Counted from the first letter of the stretch, positions 21,925-34,825 are shown. The stretch is DNA of 64,000 nt from Hortaea werneckii (GCA_037044905.1 JBAOKB010000036.1:1-64000); one strand, 5' to 3'. Numbers and translations are program-made. Notes: generated by a model from the letters alone, not told the origin.

Positions 21925-24900
21925 TCAATCATACTTGATCTCCTCCTCCTCGCTCCCCTCCGCATCCTCCTCATGCCCTTCCACCTCCCCCTCAAAATCC
22001 TCGTCTTCCTCCCGTCCCCCGACCTCCCGAACCCCATCGCCATCGACCTCCTCCTCAACCGCCACATCCTCATCAGCGGCTTCGCGAACCGCAATTTTAC
22101 CCTCCTCCTCTTCTTCCTCTTCCTCATCCTCCGAAGCATTCATCACCAAAGCCGCTTCACCCAGTTTGCTTCGCGTCCGACGGAGAGCGGTGCCAGGGGA
22201 ACGATCGGACGAGGTCCGCGTCCGCGTTGCCGTGTTGGTGGAGCGACGACGACGGTTGCGGTTCGCGGTGGCGGGCGTGCCGTAGGTGATGCTGCGACGG
22301 GAGCCGCCGCGGGGTGGACGGCCGGGTTTGCGTTTCGCGGCTGAGACGAGGCCTGGGATGGGCGGGAATATTTCGAAGCGGGTTGGGGGGATGTCTTCTT
22401 CTTCTTCTTCGTCCTCTTCCGCTGCTGGTGTTTCGTTGGACTCGTTGGCTTCGTCGGGGTGGAGGAGGGTGTTGGTGGTCCCGTTTTGTTGGGGTTGATG
22501 ATGGGAAGGTGAGGCGCTGCGGGTGGCAAAGCGGGTACCATTTGGCGTTTTACGCGGCGAGCGGCGCGTCGAGGACTTTCTGTCTGGAGAGTCTTCGGGT
22601 TTGGTTTCCGTGGTGAAGGGCTGAGGTGTGAGTGAGTGGCCACCTGAAAAGGTTTTCTTCTTAGACTCAGGCGAGACGCCATTAGTCTGAGCTTCGTCAT
22701 CGCCATCGACCTTTTCAGTCGTCTCCACGCTTTCCTCGCCGGGACCTTGGGAAGCAGCAACTTCTCTCATGGCTTCCTCGGGCGCATCTGGTAGCGCACC
22801 CGCCACTTCTTCCTCAGGTCTGGGCGCAACTGTTTGCACCTCGCCTCTAGCTTCTTCGCCCATAGCGAAAAGACTAGTAGGTTTGCCCATTACATAAGGC
22901 GTCCAGACCAATAAAGTCGGGTCTAGCCTGAAGCCTTTCGCTTTCCGTTCATGCTTCTCCACATACTCCCGCATGTACTCGTAGTCCAGTCGCAACGCAT
23001 AACGCTTGGTGACGGGATCCCGGACGAGGAAGCGCAAAGCTTCCAAAGTCGAAATGATGTCGTCGGGCGTCATCCCCGTTTCCTTGGCGATCTGCGCGAT
23101 ACTGATCTTGCTCTCGGCGCCAGGTATTTCCTGATATCGAAGCAGCAAGGCGCACAACACAGTACGCCAATAGCTTCGGTAGCTCACAAGACCCATATCG
23201 GACAAGGGCTTCTCGGGACTCCCGGTGCGACCTTCGACCTTGGTGAGGAGGTAGGAGAATTCGATCAGAACCCGTCCAAAGCCTCTCCGCATGTGCACAG
23301 GCAAGACCAGGATACATGAGACGTTGTTGCCGGGATTGCTAAGCGCGGGGTCATAGTCCTCTTGCTTCTCGCCTCCGTCCGCCGCCGCGCCGCCATTATT
23401 CTGCTGCGAATGCTCGCCACCGCCGTTCTCGTGACCGTCAAAGCCATCTCTAGGCTCTGGCGGCGGTGGTGGACCTAGACCCCGCTTTTCTTTGCTGAAG
23501 TAGCCGACGAAATGACAGCCAAACTCGTCGTTCTCGGTCATGATATAGAACAAGAACGGCTCCACGTCATAGTAAAGCGTTTTACTTCCCAAGAACAACT
23601 TCGCCAGCAGACACAAGTTCTGACAGTAGAGCGGATTCTTCCTTCCGTCAACTTCCCAGAAGGACAGCATAGTCTCTTTGGTCGTGTGTACTGTCCCGTC
23701 TTCGCCTTCAATCTTGTTTGGCAACTTACTCCTGTAGATCTCGTCGCCAGGAGGATGCTTGGCAGAGCACTTCAGCTTGTGCCTCCATGCTACGTAATCA
23801 CTTGACATGTACTTCAAGCAGAATTCGCAGATGTAGAGATGCTTGTTGCGCGAGTACTCCTCTGGATAAGGGGCTGCATGCCAGGTATCGATCTCGAACT
23901 GTCCGAAGTTGATGCATTTGATTTTGCTCGCCTGGCTCGCCGGCATCTTGGTGCGGGCGGGTGGCTCGGTGTTAAGGGCGGCTTGCTTTTCCTTCCAAGC
24001 CTGTTCCGCACGGTCCCGTGCAGCCTGGAAAGCAAGACGATCCGCGTCGAGAGGGTAGGTGCGCGCAGTCTCGGCTTCGGCATCGGTAAGAATACCGCCG
24101 TAGGGCTTATTCTTTGCTTCGTCGGTCTCACGATCCGGAAACGCATAGAATGGATTAGTGTAAATGCTTGTCTGCACAGCCGGGAAGTGTGCATTAGTAG
24201 AAATGATGTCTTCGGGCTCTGCAGTGGCCGTGCGGCGATTCGAGTTGCGAAGTCGACGTTGGCGGTCTCGCTCACGACGACGCTGCTTCTTCTGAACATG
24301 CTTCTCGATTTGATCCCACTGAGAAGCAGAGACCGCAATGCCCACCACTATCGACTTGGGTGGCTCCTCCGTTTGAGAGACAATCCATGCACCCCGCCTT
24401 TTCTGCTTGAGATGGCGGAGAGGGCGGCCAGTGCGTGACTTGGGACTGCCAGGCTCCTCGTCTTCTACTGGGCCGACTGGGCTACTCACGACAGCTTGTT
24501 CGTGATCTTCGTTTGCATCTGGCTCGCCATCATAATGCTCCGGATCCTCAGGGTCATTCGTTCTGCGACGCTTCCTGATCGCTGGTCTCGGCGGCTCATC
24601 GTCCTCAGCACCAGGCGTCTTTCGCTTCCTCAGGCTCCTAGACCCGTCCATAGGATCTTCATCCAGAATAAGCTTATTGAACACCGAATGTGCATCGGGC
24701 TTGATGCCTCCCCTAGCCGACGGAAGGAGATCTCGAGCCATCCTTGGCGCAGAAGAGCGTCTGCGATCAGCGAGTAGCTCTGGAGCATTCTTGAGATCGG
24801 CTTCCAGACCATTCTCAACGCAATCTTTACATCGCCAGTCTGTTGCATCTGCAATATCAAAGGCATCGTCAGCGTCAAGTCAAAGTCGTGCAATTGGTTG

Positions 24901-25645
24901 ATTTGGATAGCGGTGTTTGTTTGTTGCTTGCTAGGCGGACACTATACGTACCTTCGTTCTCCACAAGCGAAGCGGCCTCTCTGGCACAATGCCGATGAGC
25001 TACAGGAATACCGAAGTCAGCGCGCTTAGACCCTGGAATTTGCCGTTTCACGTCTTGCACCCATCGAACTAGCGTCCTTTTACAATACGCATGGTCCATA
25101 GAGATCAACTTACCGTTGTCACCGCACACAGAGCAGGCAAGGTACTCTTCAAATTCCTCGCCTGGATCGTGTTCTTCGTCTTGGCCGCAGAATCTATCAT
25201 TTGTCAGCAATCATATCCAGATGTGAGTGAATGGAGTCACGCACATGCAGCGACTAGCATTGGGAGTCGCAATGTCAATGCCTTCACCTGCATCGTCATC
25301 GTCTTCATCATCGGCGGCCTCCCAGTCTTCTTCGGTAGCCGATTTGGAGCTCTCTTCGTCGCTGCTGCCATCAGACGCCTCCGCTTCCGCTTCCGAATCT
25401 TCCTCTTGTGCCCTCCGTCGCCTTGGACGGGATCGGGTAGCCCTCGTCTTTACTGCGCCAACATTTTCCTCTTCGTCGGCGTCCTCATCCTCAGCGACCT
25501 CTGCATCAGCCTCAGAGCCCACCACTTCCTCGTCCACCTCGCCGGGTGCATCCTCGTCACTCCCCTCCTCCAGAGGCTCCTCCTCTTCCGCAACCTCTGC
25601 ATCGCGCTCGTCGTCGTCGTCCATCTCGGCAGCCTTGCGCTTCAT
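21925..25645 (-). CDS. Sas3-like MYST histone acetyltransferase with PHD finger
   Basis: Model: complement(join(21925..24848, 24952..24999, 25114..25193, 25245..25645)), 1150 aa. An acidic N-terminus leads to a PHD-type zinc finger assembled over four exons (about 134-192): CIFC, ACSVC, HRHC, WRCKDC. The MYST domain follows: C2HC finger (Cys517, Cys520, His533, Cys537), the lysine auto-acetylated in other MYST enzymes (about 599), SCILVLP, acetyl-CoA loop RRGFGR (697-702), catalytic Glu722. A roughly 50-residue Gly/Gln/Pro-rich insertion (about 633-684) splits the catalytic core. The tail of about 280 residues is basic then strongly acidic. PHD plus MYST matches Sas3/NuA3, which acetylates histone H3. 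The start is the first ATG after an in-frame stop; an extra 5' exon is possible. Confidence 0.9.
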
Positions 25646-26343
25646 CTGGGGGCTGTACTGTACGCCGCGCCCGCGCAGCCTGCTCGGCGTAGGCGCGGCT
25701 CCGCGGTTCAGCACAATCGTCGCCACCGTATCCGTCTAGGAGTGATCGAGACTATCCATGCTCTTTCTTCCCAGACTGCCCAAGTTCTGGACGTTGAGCC
25801 TTGCTTGCTGCCGTAGTAGTCCTCGCTAAAGTCCGAGCCCAGTGTAACACGTGAATGTGACTCTACGCGGTGATTTCGACGCGATTTTTTCGCGTAATTG
25901 TAGTTTATCGTAGTTTCTGATCTCAATGCCGATGGTTTGTAGCACTGTGGAAGCTAGTTGAGCTCGTCGTTGTGGTCGTCGCACGTATCGGCGGTCGCAA
26001 ACGCGAGATGAAAGTTGGCCGAGTTGAGGGTGGTGAAGGAAGCGCTCCGAGCCACTCGGTCTTGTCTCCTGGGATAGTTGCTGATGAATGCCGATGACTG
26101 AAGAGCTTCCGAGTGCCTGACGATGGCGTGGTCGACTTGCCGTGACCCATCTCGCCCACCTCCCTGCACTCCCAGGCGGCGGCTTCCCCGCCAGCCAGCC
26201 AGCACCTGAAGCCTGAGGCACCAACTCGGTCACAGGCCAGCATCCCGGGCGGGCCAACCTCCAACCGCAGCGACGACGACATTGAGAGAGAGACGACAGA
26301 CCAACACTTCCCCACCCATTCACCCTATACCAATACCGCCGCC
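25646..26343. other. Divergent promoter region, Sas3-like and NDUFA1-like genes
   Basis: About 700 bp between two divergent starts. Contains a 7-codon ATG..TAG mini-ORF (25736-25759, minus strand) in the same frame as the Sas3-like gene. The frame downstream of its stop stays open into the coding region. Confidence 0.5.
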
Positions 26344-27077
26344 ATGGGTGTTCCCTTCGAAGTCAGTACATACCCCTCGACCGCATCCACCAATCGCGAC
26401 AGACCTCCACTAACACCTCCCTCCAGGCCTTGATCCCATATGCGATCTGCTTGGGGTACGTTTTGCGCATCGCCCTCTAACACCCATTTCCAATCCCGCC
26501 TCTCGACCAAAGGAAACACTTCCGATATCCACAAGATTCCCTGAGCTAACCATTGGAATCCTACTACAGCATGTTCGGCGTCTCCGGCGCCGCCCTCTCC
26601 AAGATCCGACACATGCAGAACGGCGGCAAGCGGGGGAGGCACTCGGTGGATCAGTGGGACAGACAGAGTATGTGTATCTCCCTTTTCTTGGAAGACGGTG
26701 CGAAAGGTGGAAGGAGGGAGGGAAGGAGGAGATGAAGAACGATGGGACCTGGTCCCGGGAAGGAAGCGAGCGGGAGAGCAGGCATGAGAGACACAGAGGG
26801 GAAGGAGGAAAAGAGGAGAGAGAGAGAGGAAAGAGAAAGAAGATAAAAGGCTAACGCATCGATTCTCTCAAACAGTGATGGACCGCGACAGGCGACTGAC
26901 GGGCTTCCTGCGCGGGCAGACGGACAGCGTGAAGGCGCCTGCGGGCTTCGAGCTGAGCAATCCATGGCGTGTAAGTATCGCTTTGTCTTGCCTTTGCAAG
27001 GGAGAGAGAGATTGGAAGAATGGAAGTTCGCTGACGGTTTTCTTTGAGGAAAATAGCTCGAGAAGGCCGTCTTGTAA
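26344..27077 (+). CDS. Complex I subunit, NDUFA1/MWFE type
   Basis: Model: join(26344..26361, 26427..26455, 26570..26667, 26876..26970, 27057..27077), 86 aa over five exons. The first exon encodes six residues and the last only six plus the stop. The hydrophobic N-terminal helix (MGVPFEALIPYAICLGMFGVSG), then HMQNGGKRGRHSVDQWDRQMMDRDRRLTG and a C-terminal NPWRLEK, match the small single-pass NADH:ubiquinone oxidoreductase accessory subunit (9.5 kDa type, human NDUFA1). It should sit in the inner mitochondrial membrane arm of complex I. The 208-nt third intron is strongly purine-rich with GA repeats. No other subunit gene is nearby. Confidence 0.88.
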
Positions 27078-27134
27078 GAAAGAGGATTCCTTCGTCCGCT
27101 CCACCCGCTACACCCTTAAATACGAACCTTTACT

Positions 27135-27243
<109 letters not shown>

Positions 27244-27514
27244 TGTACGAGACGCAAATTTCAAGAAGTTTCACCGATACTGCAGTATTATCGAGTCCTT
27301 CATGTCAAAGAGAAAAGCAAGACAGAATGAAAAAAAATAATCGTGTTATTCATCTTCAACTCATACATCCATTATGGTCGTCTGCAAACATCTCAAATCT
27401 CCTCGTTGCTGGCTCTCGCTCTTCCGAAAGAGTTACCACTCTGTTTCCATCAAATGTCACCAGAAGGAGGGGGACAGGAAAGACCAAAAAAAGAAAGAAA
27501 AAGAAAAAAAAAAG

Positions 27515-27552
<38 letters not shown>
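27515..27552 (+). repeat. Homopolymer (C)38
   Basis: Thirty-eight consecutive C directly after an A/G-rich stretch, about 100 bp past the 3' end of the minus-strand aminotransferase coding region. Confidence 0.95.
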
Positions 27553-27555
<3 letters not shown>

Positions 27556-27649
27556 CCCCTTTGCCCGGCTGCGGCCCCAACCCTCCCGTCCCTCTCCCTC
27601 AAACATCCTCCCTCAAACACCCTCCCTCAAACACCCTCCCTCAAACATC

Positions 27650-29050
27650 CTAAACCCCAATCGCCTCAAAAACCCTGCGTAACCCCTCCCTCACCACATC
27701 CTCCTCCTGAGAGAACACCAACCGGAAAAACCCGGGTTCCTCGGCAAACATATCCATCCCGGGGGTAAGGAACACCTTCTTCTCGATCATCCTATCAACT
27801 AGCACCTTCTCCCTCCTTTTCCCTTCATCCTTCCCCTTCCCCTCTCTCTCCCCATCCTTCGAAACAGCAGGAGGAGGCAACCATGCCCTCAAATCGACCC
27901 AAAGGAAAAACCCCGCGTTCGCCCCCGCGTAAGACGGTACTCCCCTTTCCTCCAACACCCGTCCCGCCACTTCCCGCCCTTCCGCCAACTTATCCCGCGA
28001 CCGCGCGAAGAACCCCTCTAACCACTCATCGTCTTCAAGCAGACTGCAAGCCAGCAGTTCCGAGGCGACGGGGATCCACGAGAACTGCGACATGCCGCTT
28101 ACCGCGCGCCAGAGCGGTCGGTTGCGCGTGTAGAGACAGCCTATCCGCAGACCGCCCGCGGCGAAGTCTTTGCTGAGGCCGTACAGGACGTGCAGGAGCG
28201 AAGGGTGAATGTAGGCGTCGCTGCTGGGGATCGAGAGGATGGATTCGAAGGGCGTGGGGACAGTGGAGTACACGGACATGGCGTAGATTTCGTCCGAGAG
28301 CAGGTGGATCTGGTGTTTGTTGCAGAGCTTCATGAATTCGATGAGGGTCTCGCGGGGGTAGGGCCGGCCGAGGGGGTTATGGGGATGGCAGAGGAGGATG
28401 GCGCGGATTCGGGGACTGCCGGACTGTTGGGAGGAGGCGAGGAGGACGCGTTCGTATTCCGCGACGGCGGCGGGGCTGAATTGGTCGACTTCCGGTGGGA
28501 AGGAGACGTGCACGGTGGAGACTTTGGCTTTGGTGCCGAAGTCGACGGCGAAGGCTTGGTAGATGGGGCTGGACATTAGGATGGCGTCGCCGGGGGAGGC
28601 GAGGGAGAAGCCGAGGAGCTCGCAGATGGTGCTGACGCCGTTGGCGAAGAGGAGGTCGTCCGGTTGGATGGGGATGTGAGGGTGGAAGCGCTTGTTCATG
28701 TGGTGGGCCATGGCGCGGCGCAGGCGCGGGGTCCCCCACGGTCCCTCGCCGTAGGAGAGTTGGTTGGGGGTGAGTGCGACCGGGTGGGCTTGGGTGTATT
28801 GGGAGACTTCGGGGATCATGGTGTAGTTTTCTGCCGTGCCGATGTCTGGAGACAAGGAGGGTTTGCTTTCTCAGCCATGATGATCAAGGTGGGCGTGGCG
28901 TGCTTGGGGATGTGGCGATCCTAGGTACGTACTGATCATGCCACTAGGGTTGGATTCTTTATCGTATTTGTCTCCGAGGATGCCGCCAAAGAGCTCGCGG
29001 AGACTTGGACCGTCTGCTAATTCGGCCCCGCGAGGGGCTAGGGTGCTCAT
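27650..29050 (-). CDS. Class I/II aminotransferase, ACC-synthase-like
   Basis: Model: complement(join(27650..28845, 28933..29050)), 437 aa. The first exon (MSTLAPRGAELADGPSLREL, ending GMI) joins across an 87-nt intron to NIGTAENY, as in 1-aminocyclopropane-1-carboxylate synthase-like proteins. PLP contacts are visible: Asn196 in CHPHNPLG, Asp224 and Tyr227 in SDEIYAMS, Schiff-base Lys265 in YGLSKDFAAGG and Arg273. A charged low-complexity insert (KDGEREGKGKDEGKRREK) sits near the C-terminus. These enzymes act on amino acids; fungal members of this branch are often plain aminotransferases and need not make ACC, so substrate is open. It is divergent from the Uds1 gene. Confidence 0.9.
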
Positions 29051-30174
29051 CTTCAAATACTATGATAAGCGTGAGCTTCAGACGTTGTTTTCTTGCCACG
29101 ATTGCATAGGCTAGCCCATACCGGGTAGGGATTAACCAGACAAGTGTCACACAAAAGATGTCAAGGGAATAAGAGAAAAGAGGAAGGTAAGGAGAGTTGT
29201 AGGAGTAAAGTTGGATGAGAATGGTGTCAATGCGAGAGCCGGTTTGGGAAGGAGCTGTGATGAGGAGCTTCAATCCCGCTTACCAATGGTGTACCCACCG
29301 TCGAATACTGCATATCATGTATTTCTATGCGCGAAGCGTGAACTGCTTTTTCAAGCATCCGCGCATGGCGAAAAGCTTCAGCGGCCAGCAATGATATATT
29401 CGCATGGAGTCTTTGGTCGTTTGATCTGATGGTACGAAAGAAGACCCTCCATTGATGTCCTCATTGCAGAGCGGCAGGGGATGGTTGCAGCAGCGGAGTC
29501 GGAGGTGACCCGCTTCGGTCTGCCTGCCGCGCATGTGGTGATGCTGATTTGATCTAATTTCATTCAATAATCAATCGCGGTAGGAAGTTGAACGAGTGAA
29601 CGATCGTCCTGTAGTATGGGATAATTGCTATAGAGGATCCTGTCTATATCGACTTCCGCGATGCTGTCATGATCAATTTCACTCCCGTTAAACACGGTGG
29701 TCCAAGGGAATGAACAATCTCCCCGGGTCTGGCTCGCGTCTGCTTCCCTCCTACTTTTCTTCCAGAAAGCCGCTAGCGTGAAGCCAAAGATGCAGCTTCC
29801 CCAATCGCGTCGCCCGCCGTTGCATCCAGGAACATTACTGCGCACTTGTACTACATACTCCCTTTCCGCCCCTCGGTGCTTTATCCTCCCCTTGATGCTG
29901 CAGTCCAGTATACTTTAGGGAGGACAATCTTACCTCACCTCACCTCACCTCACCAGCTGATCGACGCGTTCGTCCCTTCCCTTAAGGTACCACCGCTGAT
30001 CGACTCCCGCCAGCGGCTGAATCACGCGTAATACTCGCCAGTCGATCCTCTCCCGCCGCTAGCGAAAGGACCCTAGACCCTACCGGTATACCCTTACCGT
30101 ATACCCTACAGCACTGTCTCACCCTATCCCATGCGCTTTTGCTAGCGAGCACGCCCTGCAATCCTTCCTCCTAC
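29051..30174. other. Divergent promoter region with (CCTCA)n repeat
   Basis: About 1.1 kb between the divergent aminotransferase and Uds1 genes. A CCTCA repeat of four and a half units lies at 29933-29954. The stretch 30060-30110 has partial repeats of a TACCCTTACCG/TATACCCTA-like string and a palindromic TACCGGTA. No gene supported. Confidence 0.5.
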
Positions 30175-33163
30175 ATGCCGCGAGCCGCTTTCAAGATCCA
30201 GAGTGCACCTCGCAAATCCCGCTGGACTCTTGCTCCCAACGAGAGCAATCTGCCCAGCCCAACCTGGGCCGGTGCTGAATACGCCGACAGGCACAAGGAG
30301 AAGACAGCCATGATGCAGACCAATGGCGCCTATCATGAGCCGCCGCTGCCGAGGTATGAGAGCTACGATGGAAGTCAGTACAGCGCACCCTTCGACCGCG
30401 GCAGCTTCAATGGCCTAGCGAATGGCGGAGGAGCGGGAGACCCCTACGCGGTCGAGGATATCACCTACAACACCCCCATCGAGGAGCGCGCCAGCCACCA
30501 GATCAGCCTCAACACGCGCATGCGCGCCCAGAACCACCATGACCCCGTGGGTCACCACATGCTCTACGAGACAGCCATGATGGACACGCAATCCTACGAG
30601 ATCCTTGACATGGCCGAGGTCGATGCGTTGAAGAAAGAGCATGCGAGACTCGACTCCAGAATAGAGGCTGCGAAGCGGAAATTGGCTCTGGAGAGCAAAG
30701 TCAAGGATGCCGCGCAGAACCTCCAACGGCTGTACGCTGGCAGCAAGAGTCGACCGGATACGCCGCAGAGTCCGGGCAGCCCGCCACAGAAGAAGGGTAG
30801 GAGCAGTCTAATGGGTGGCCGGACTGTGAGCAGTGGCAGCGGACGCGGATCGCTGTCTCAGGCGGGAGACGAGCTGGCCGTCAGCACACGCAAAGTGGAT
30901 GAGCTGCATAGTGCGATCAACTCGCTACTTGATCGGAGGCAGAATGTGGAGCGCAAGTTGCTTAGACACACGGCCGCTGTACTGGCTGAGCAAGCAGCCA
31001 GGGCGTCAAAGCAGATCTCTGGAACGAATCTCACGAATGGCACCTCTCGGCAGGTGGGTGATCATGCTCAATCGGATAGCGAGGATGAAGAAGACGATGA
31101 GAAGAGCGTATACGAACCGGACGAATTTGATGGGATACGGGACATTCTGCATGGTGTTCACGCGGGCTCCGGACACAAACATCGGAAGATGGCAGGACAC
31201 GGTGCAGCCAAACTGCAGCAGGAGCATGAACAGCAAATGGTCTCCGTGCAGAGTCGGCTGGAGCAACTGAACGGGCAGCTGAGGTATGTCATAGCTGAAG
31301 CGAGCAGAAGTCGAGGAACCTCACCCGACCCAGAGCCAGGCCTCGATGACGACCAGCTTGATGATCCGACTTCGAGATTGGACGGCTACTTGACAAGACT
31401 GGAACATACGGTAGCGACCCTGCAGCAGGAACAGGAGGACGTCAAAACCCACTATAGAGATTTGCAGGATTCTTCCCAGACAAACAACACCGCCTTGGAA
31501 GAGGCGCAGCAGAAAGCCGCAGGCCACGCCCAGCGCGTAGATGAGTACGAAGCCACTCTGGGCGGCCTTTGGGAGATCCTTCAATCCGACGTTCCTTCCC
31601 GCCGTCCCAGCACCATCTCCACCGGGGGCGCAGCTAAGGACTCACTCGACGAGGAGTCAGGAGGTCATCTTAGCCCGCTACCCAGTCCCGGCATCCCCTC
31701 CCCGATACGTGAGGATTTCTCCCTGCAGGCCTTCTCCGCGCGCGTCCAACACATTTTCGATCGGGCACAGAACGCCAAGGAGCAGCAGGAGATTCTACGT
31801 CGGCAGATTCAACAGCAGAGGGAGCTGAACGGCAAAAGCGACGCGGAGAAGGATCGGCAGCTTACTGATCTTCAAGAACGGCATGAGGTGCTTGATACGG
31901 AGCATCGAGGTCTCAAGGGCGAAATAGCTGAAGCCATTGCCGGGAGAGAAAAGGCCGAAACTGAAGCGGGTGGGTTGAAAGTGGAGTTGATGAACGTAGG
32001 AAACGAACTCGAGGCACTGAAGAAGACGGTCGAAGCGCGACAAGGCGAAAGCGCCGAAATCAACGGCCAGACCGAAAAACTCCGCGAGCAAATCGAAGAC
32101 CTCGAAGCACAAATCGCCGACCTCACAGACGACGCGCGCATCTCCGCCGCCGAGCACGACGGCAAACAGCGCGAAGCGGAAGAGAAACACGACGACCTCT
32201 CCCGCCAACTCACCGCCGCCATCGAAGCCCGCTCCACGGCCGAAACCAACCACGACGCCGTCAAAAAGGACATGACCGGCCTCGAATCCGAAGTCGTCCG
32301 CCTCACCACCGAACTCACCATGGCCAAGGCCGAACTCGAAGGCGCCTACGGCTCGCGCGCCGAGCGCGCCCGCGAAGCCCAAGCCGCCGAGGTCGCCTCC
32401 CTCACCACCCAACACCGCGACGTCTCTGACCAGCTCGCCCGGCTGACGCACGACCACGACGGGCTCAAGTCCGACCACGAGACCCTTCGCTCCAACCACA
32501 CGGCTACGCTCGCAGCTCTCGAGAGTCTGAGGTCGGAGCACCAGCAACAGCAAGCTGCGCAACCTCCTCCTCCACAGCAGGACGAGGAAACCCGGAATCG
32601 GACCTCCTTGCTCGAGGCCGAGTTGAAGGATATGACGCAGGAATTCCAGGACCTCACGCGGGAGTCGCTGCAGTTGGAGAAGGAACGCGGCCAGTTGGAG
32701 GAAGTCATCGATGCGCTGCGCGAGAAGGTGCAGGAGCTGGAGGGGCAGCTCAGTGATGAGAAGGTGCGGTGGTTGGGGGTTGGGAGTCCCACGACTGCTA
32801 CTGGTGCTGGTGGGGGACAAGAAGGTGCGGGTGCGGGGGAGGTGGGTAATGGTGGGAGTGCGGCGGCGGCGCCCGGCCGGGAAATGACGAGTACGATGGT
32901 GCTCAGGCAGGAGTTCAAGAAGATGATGCGGGAGGCGAGGCAGGAAGGGGTGAGGGCTTTACGGGTATGTTTTTTCCTTTCCCTCTTTTTTTTTTTTTTC
33001 TTTCTTCTTTTACCTCCCCTGTTTCACTATTCTTCTTTGAACGCCGTGAACTAACTCGATGATGTGTGATCCACAGGCCGAACAAGAACATCGTCGCCAG
33101 CTGGAATCGGAACTCAGGCGCTTACGCCAGGCTAGTGGACCTTTGGCGGTAAGAGGCAGCTAG
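30175..33163 (+). CDS. Uds1-domain coiled-coil protein (septation-associated)
   Basis: Model: join(30175..32964, 33077..33163), 958 aa. The start is the first ATG of a long frame. A disordered N-terminus precedes YETAMMDTQSYEILDMAEVD and KKEHARLDSRIEAAKRKL (about 130-190), which I recognise as the Uds1 domain (up-regulated during septation). An acidic linker follows. From about residue 330 to the end the protein is mostly long heptad-rich coiled coil, broken by a Gly-rich stretch near 870-895. The last exon adds 28 residues of basic coiled coil. Such proteins are linked to septation and cell division in fission yeast; a scaffold role at the septum is an inference from the family. Confidence 0.88.
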
Positions 33164-34825
33164 CTGAGTTTCTTTTCCTTCCTTCTATCTATCTAGCGAG
33201 AAAGTGGTTGCCCCCCTCCCCCTTTCGCCAGTGGAGTTTAGTCCTTGCAAGCCCTTGTATGGGGCTTATGCTGGCCCTTCCAATATCTTTTATCTCTTAT
33301 CATAATCGAAGCTTCCGCTTTTCCATCACTCCTCGCGCACAGGATGTTCCCGTCGTCCTCGTTATTTCTTCCCTCTCTCCAAGGGTTAAATCACCGGCCC
33401 AACTCCATCATCCCCAACCCCATTCCACCCCCCACCAATCTCATCCCACCCCATCCCTTTTCCCCCTTGGAACCAACTCTCTATCACCCTTCTCCCAGAA
33501 AACCGCGCCATTACGCAGCAAAACCAGGCAACGAAACGCTAATCCCATCCCTCCCCCCTCCCTTTGGGTCGTGTATAGTGGATCCCTCCTTCTCCTCTTT
33601 CTCCTCGTCCTCTTCCCACGCGGGAGGAGCGCTCGCGGGAGGAGCGCTGCGAAAATCCCTTCGCTGAACGGGTGGAAGCGGGTGACATGAGTCCTGGTCC
33701 TGTGGGCGTCGCGGTCGCGGTCGCTGTCGCGGACACTTCTGCACGGCGAAGGGGAGGTTGGGTGAGAGGAGAGAGCAGCGAGCGAAGACAAAACGGTCAG
33801 GACAGTAGGGAGGAGTATCTGTCGTTCTTCACGCCTACGGAGGCGAAGAGGCCGGGAGACCCAGAGGCGGCGGGGAGGATGGAGGGAGATGTGTCGTCCT
33901 CGAGACCGCCTCCTCCTCATCCCCATCCCCATCCCCGCCCCCATCCTCAGCACGTCGACCACTTCCCCATCCCGCCAGACCAGCAGCACCGCAGATACTA
34001 CCTGCTTCCCTCCCGACCCCGACGACGGCAGGAAGGAATAGATGCGGCAGAGACGGGGGGAGTAGGAACAGGCCCGCGGGGAGGAAAGGGTTTAGGGCAG
34101 GAAGGACGGAGAGCGCGGGAGTACGGTAGGCGTCGGTGGTATAAAGCCCGGCTTTCGGGCCCCGAGCTGGATGAGCGGACTTGGGGGGTTGGGAGGGTGA
34201 GTTGGTCGCTTGGGTAGGGGGTTGGGCTGGATTTGTAAGGGGGAGGGGGTGGTGCTGGGTTGGCCAGGGAGGGTTAGGGGGTAAGCGGGTTAAGGGGTAG
34301 GAGGTTGGGGATGCATAGAGAGAGAGAGAGAGAGGGAGGGGAAGGGGGGGGAAGGGAGGGTGAGAGAAGTGGAGAGTGGGTATCATTACGAGGATTGTGG
34401 GTTATTTATTCCTACCCTTCCTAGGGCTGTACGGGTCTTCTCTCGAACCCCCTGTGGGAGATTCGCGCAATCTTTGCCTTCCTCTTCTTCTCCAGTCGCA
34501 TTGCTACATCGGTTTTTCGACATTCGGGCTCCTTCGAAATGAGGGGGAAATCCGGGGCGAAGCGGGGGATGAGTGGGTTTTGGTCCCTTTCTCTCTCCAT
34601 TTCCCCTTACCGTTTTCTTCTCTAAAGTATGCCTGTTACGGTCTTCATGGAAAGCGGGATGGAAGAGGGAAGAGAAGCGGGATGAGTCGGTTTCTTTTGC
34701 GTACGGGAACGGTCATGTAAGAGAATTGGTATTGAGTTATGGATCCAGCCTTATTCTTCCAGCTTTTGCTTGTTTGCCTGCCTTTGCTTCTGGGAAATCG
34801 GGTTTTTGATTTTTGACCATTCTCC

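Noticed and set aside
25091..25816. 241-codon plus-strand open frame over the Sas3-like 5' exons
   Set aside because: Runs antisense to the PHD finger exons and is open only because of the acidic codons on the other strand.
27650..29050. Ethylene biosynthesis via ACC synthase
   Set aside because: Similarity covers the whole aminotransferase branch; fungal members need not make ACC and no partner gene is present.
30060..30110. Interstitial telomere-like repeat
   Set aside because: CCCTA words recur but spacing and sequence are irregular and never form TTAGGG/CCCTAA units.
31795..32820. 341-codon open frame on the minus strand inside the Uds1 gene
   Set aside because: It is antisense to a clear coiled-coil reading frame. 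Its Leu/Val/Gly-rich product mirrors the complementary codons of Glu/Lys/Gln-rich sequence.
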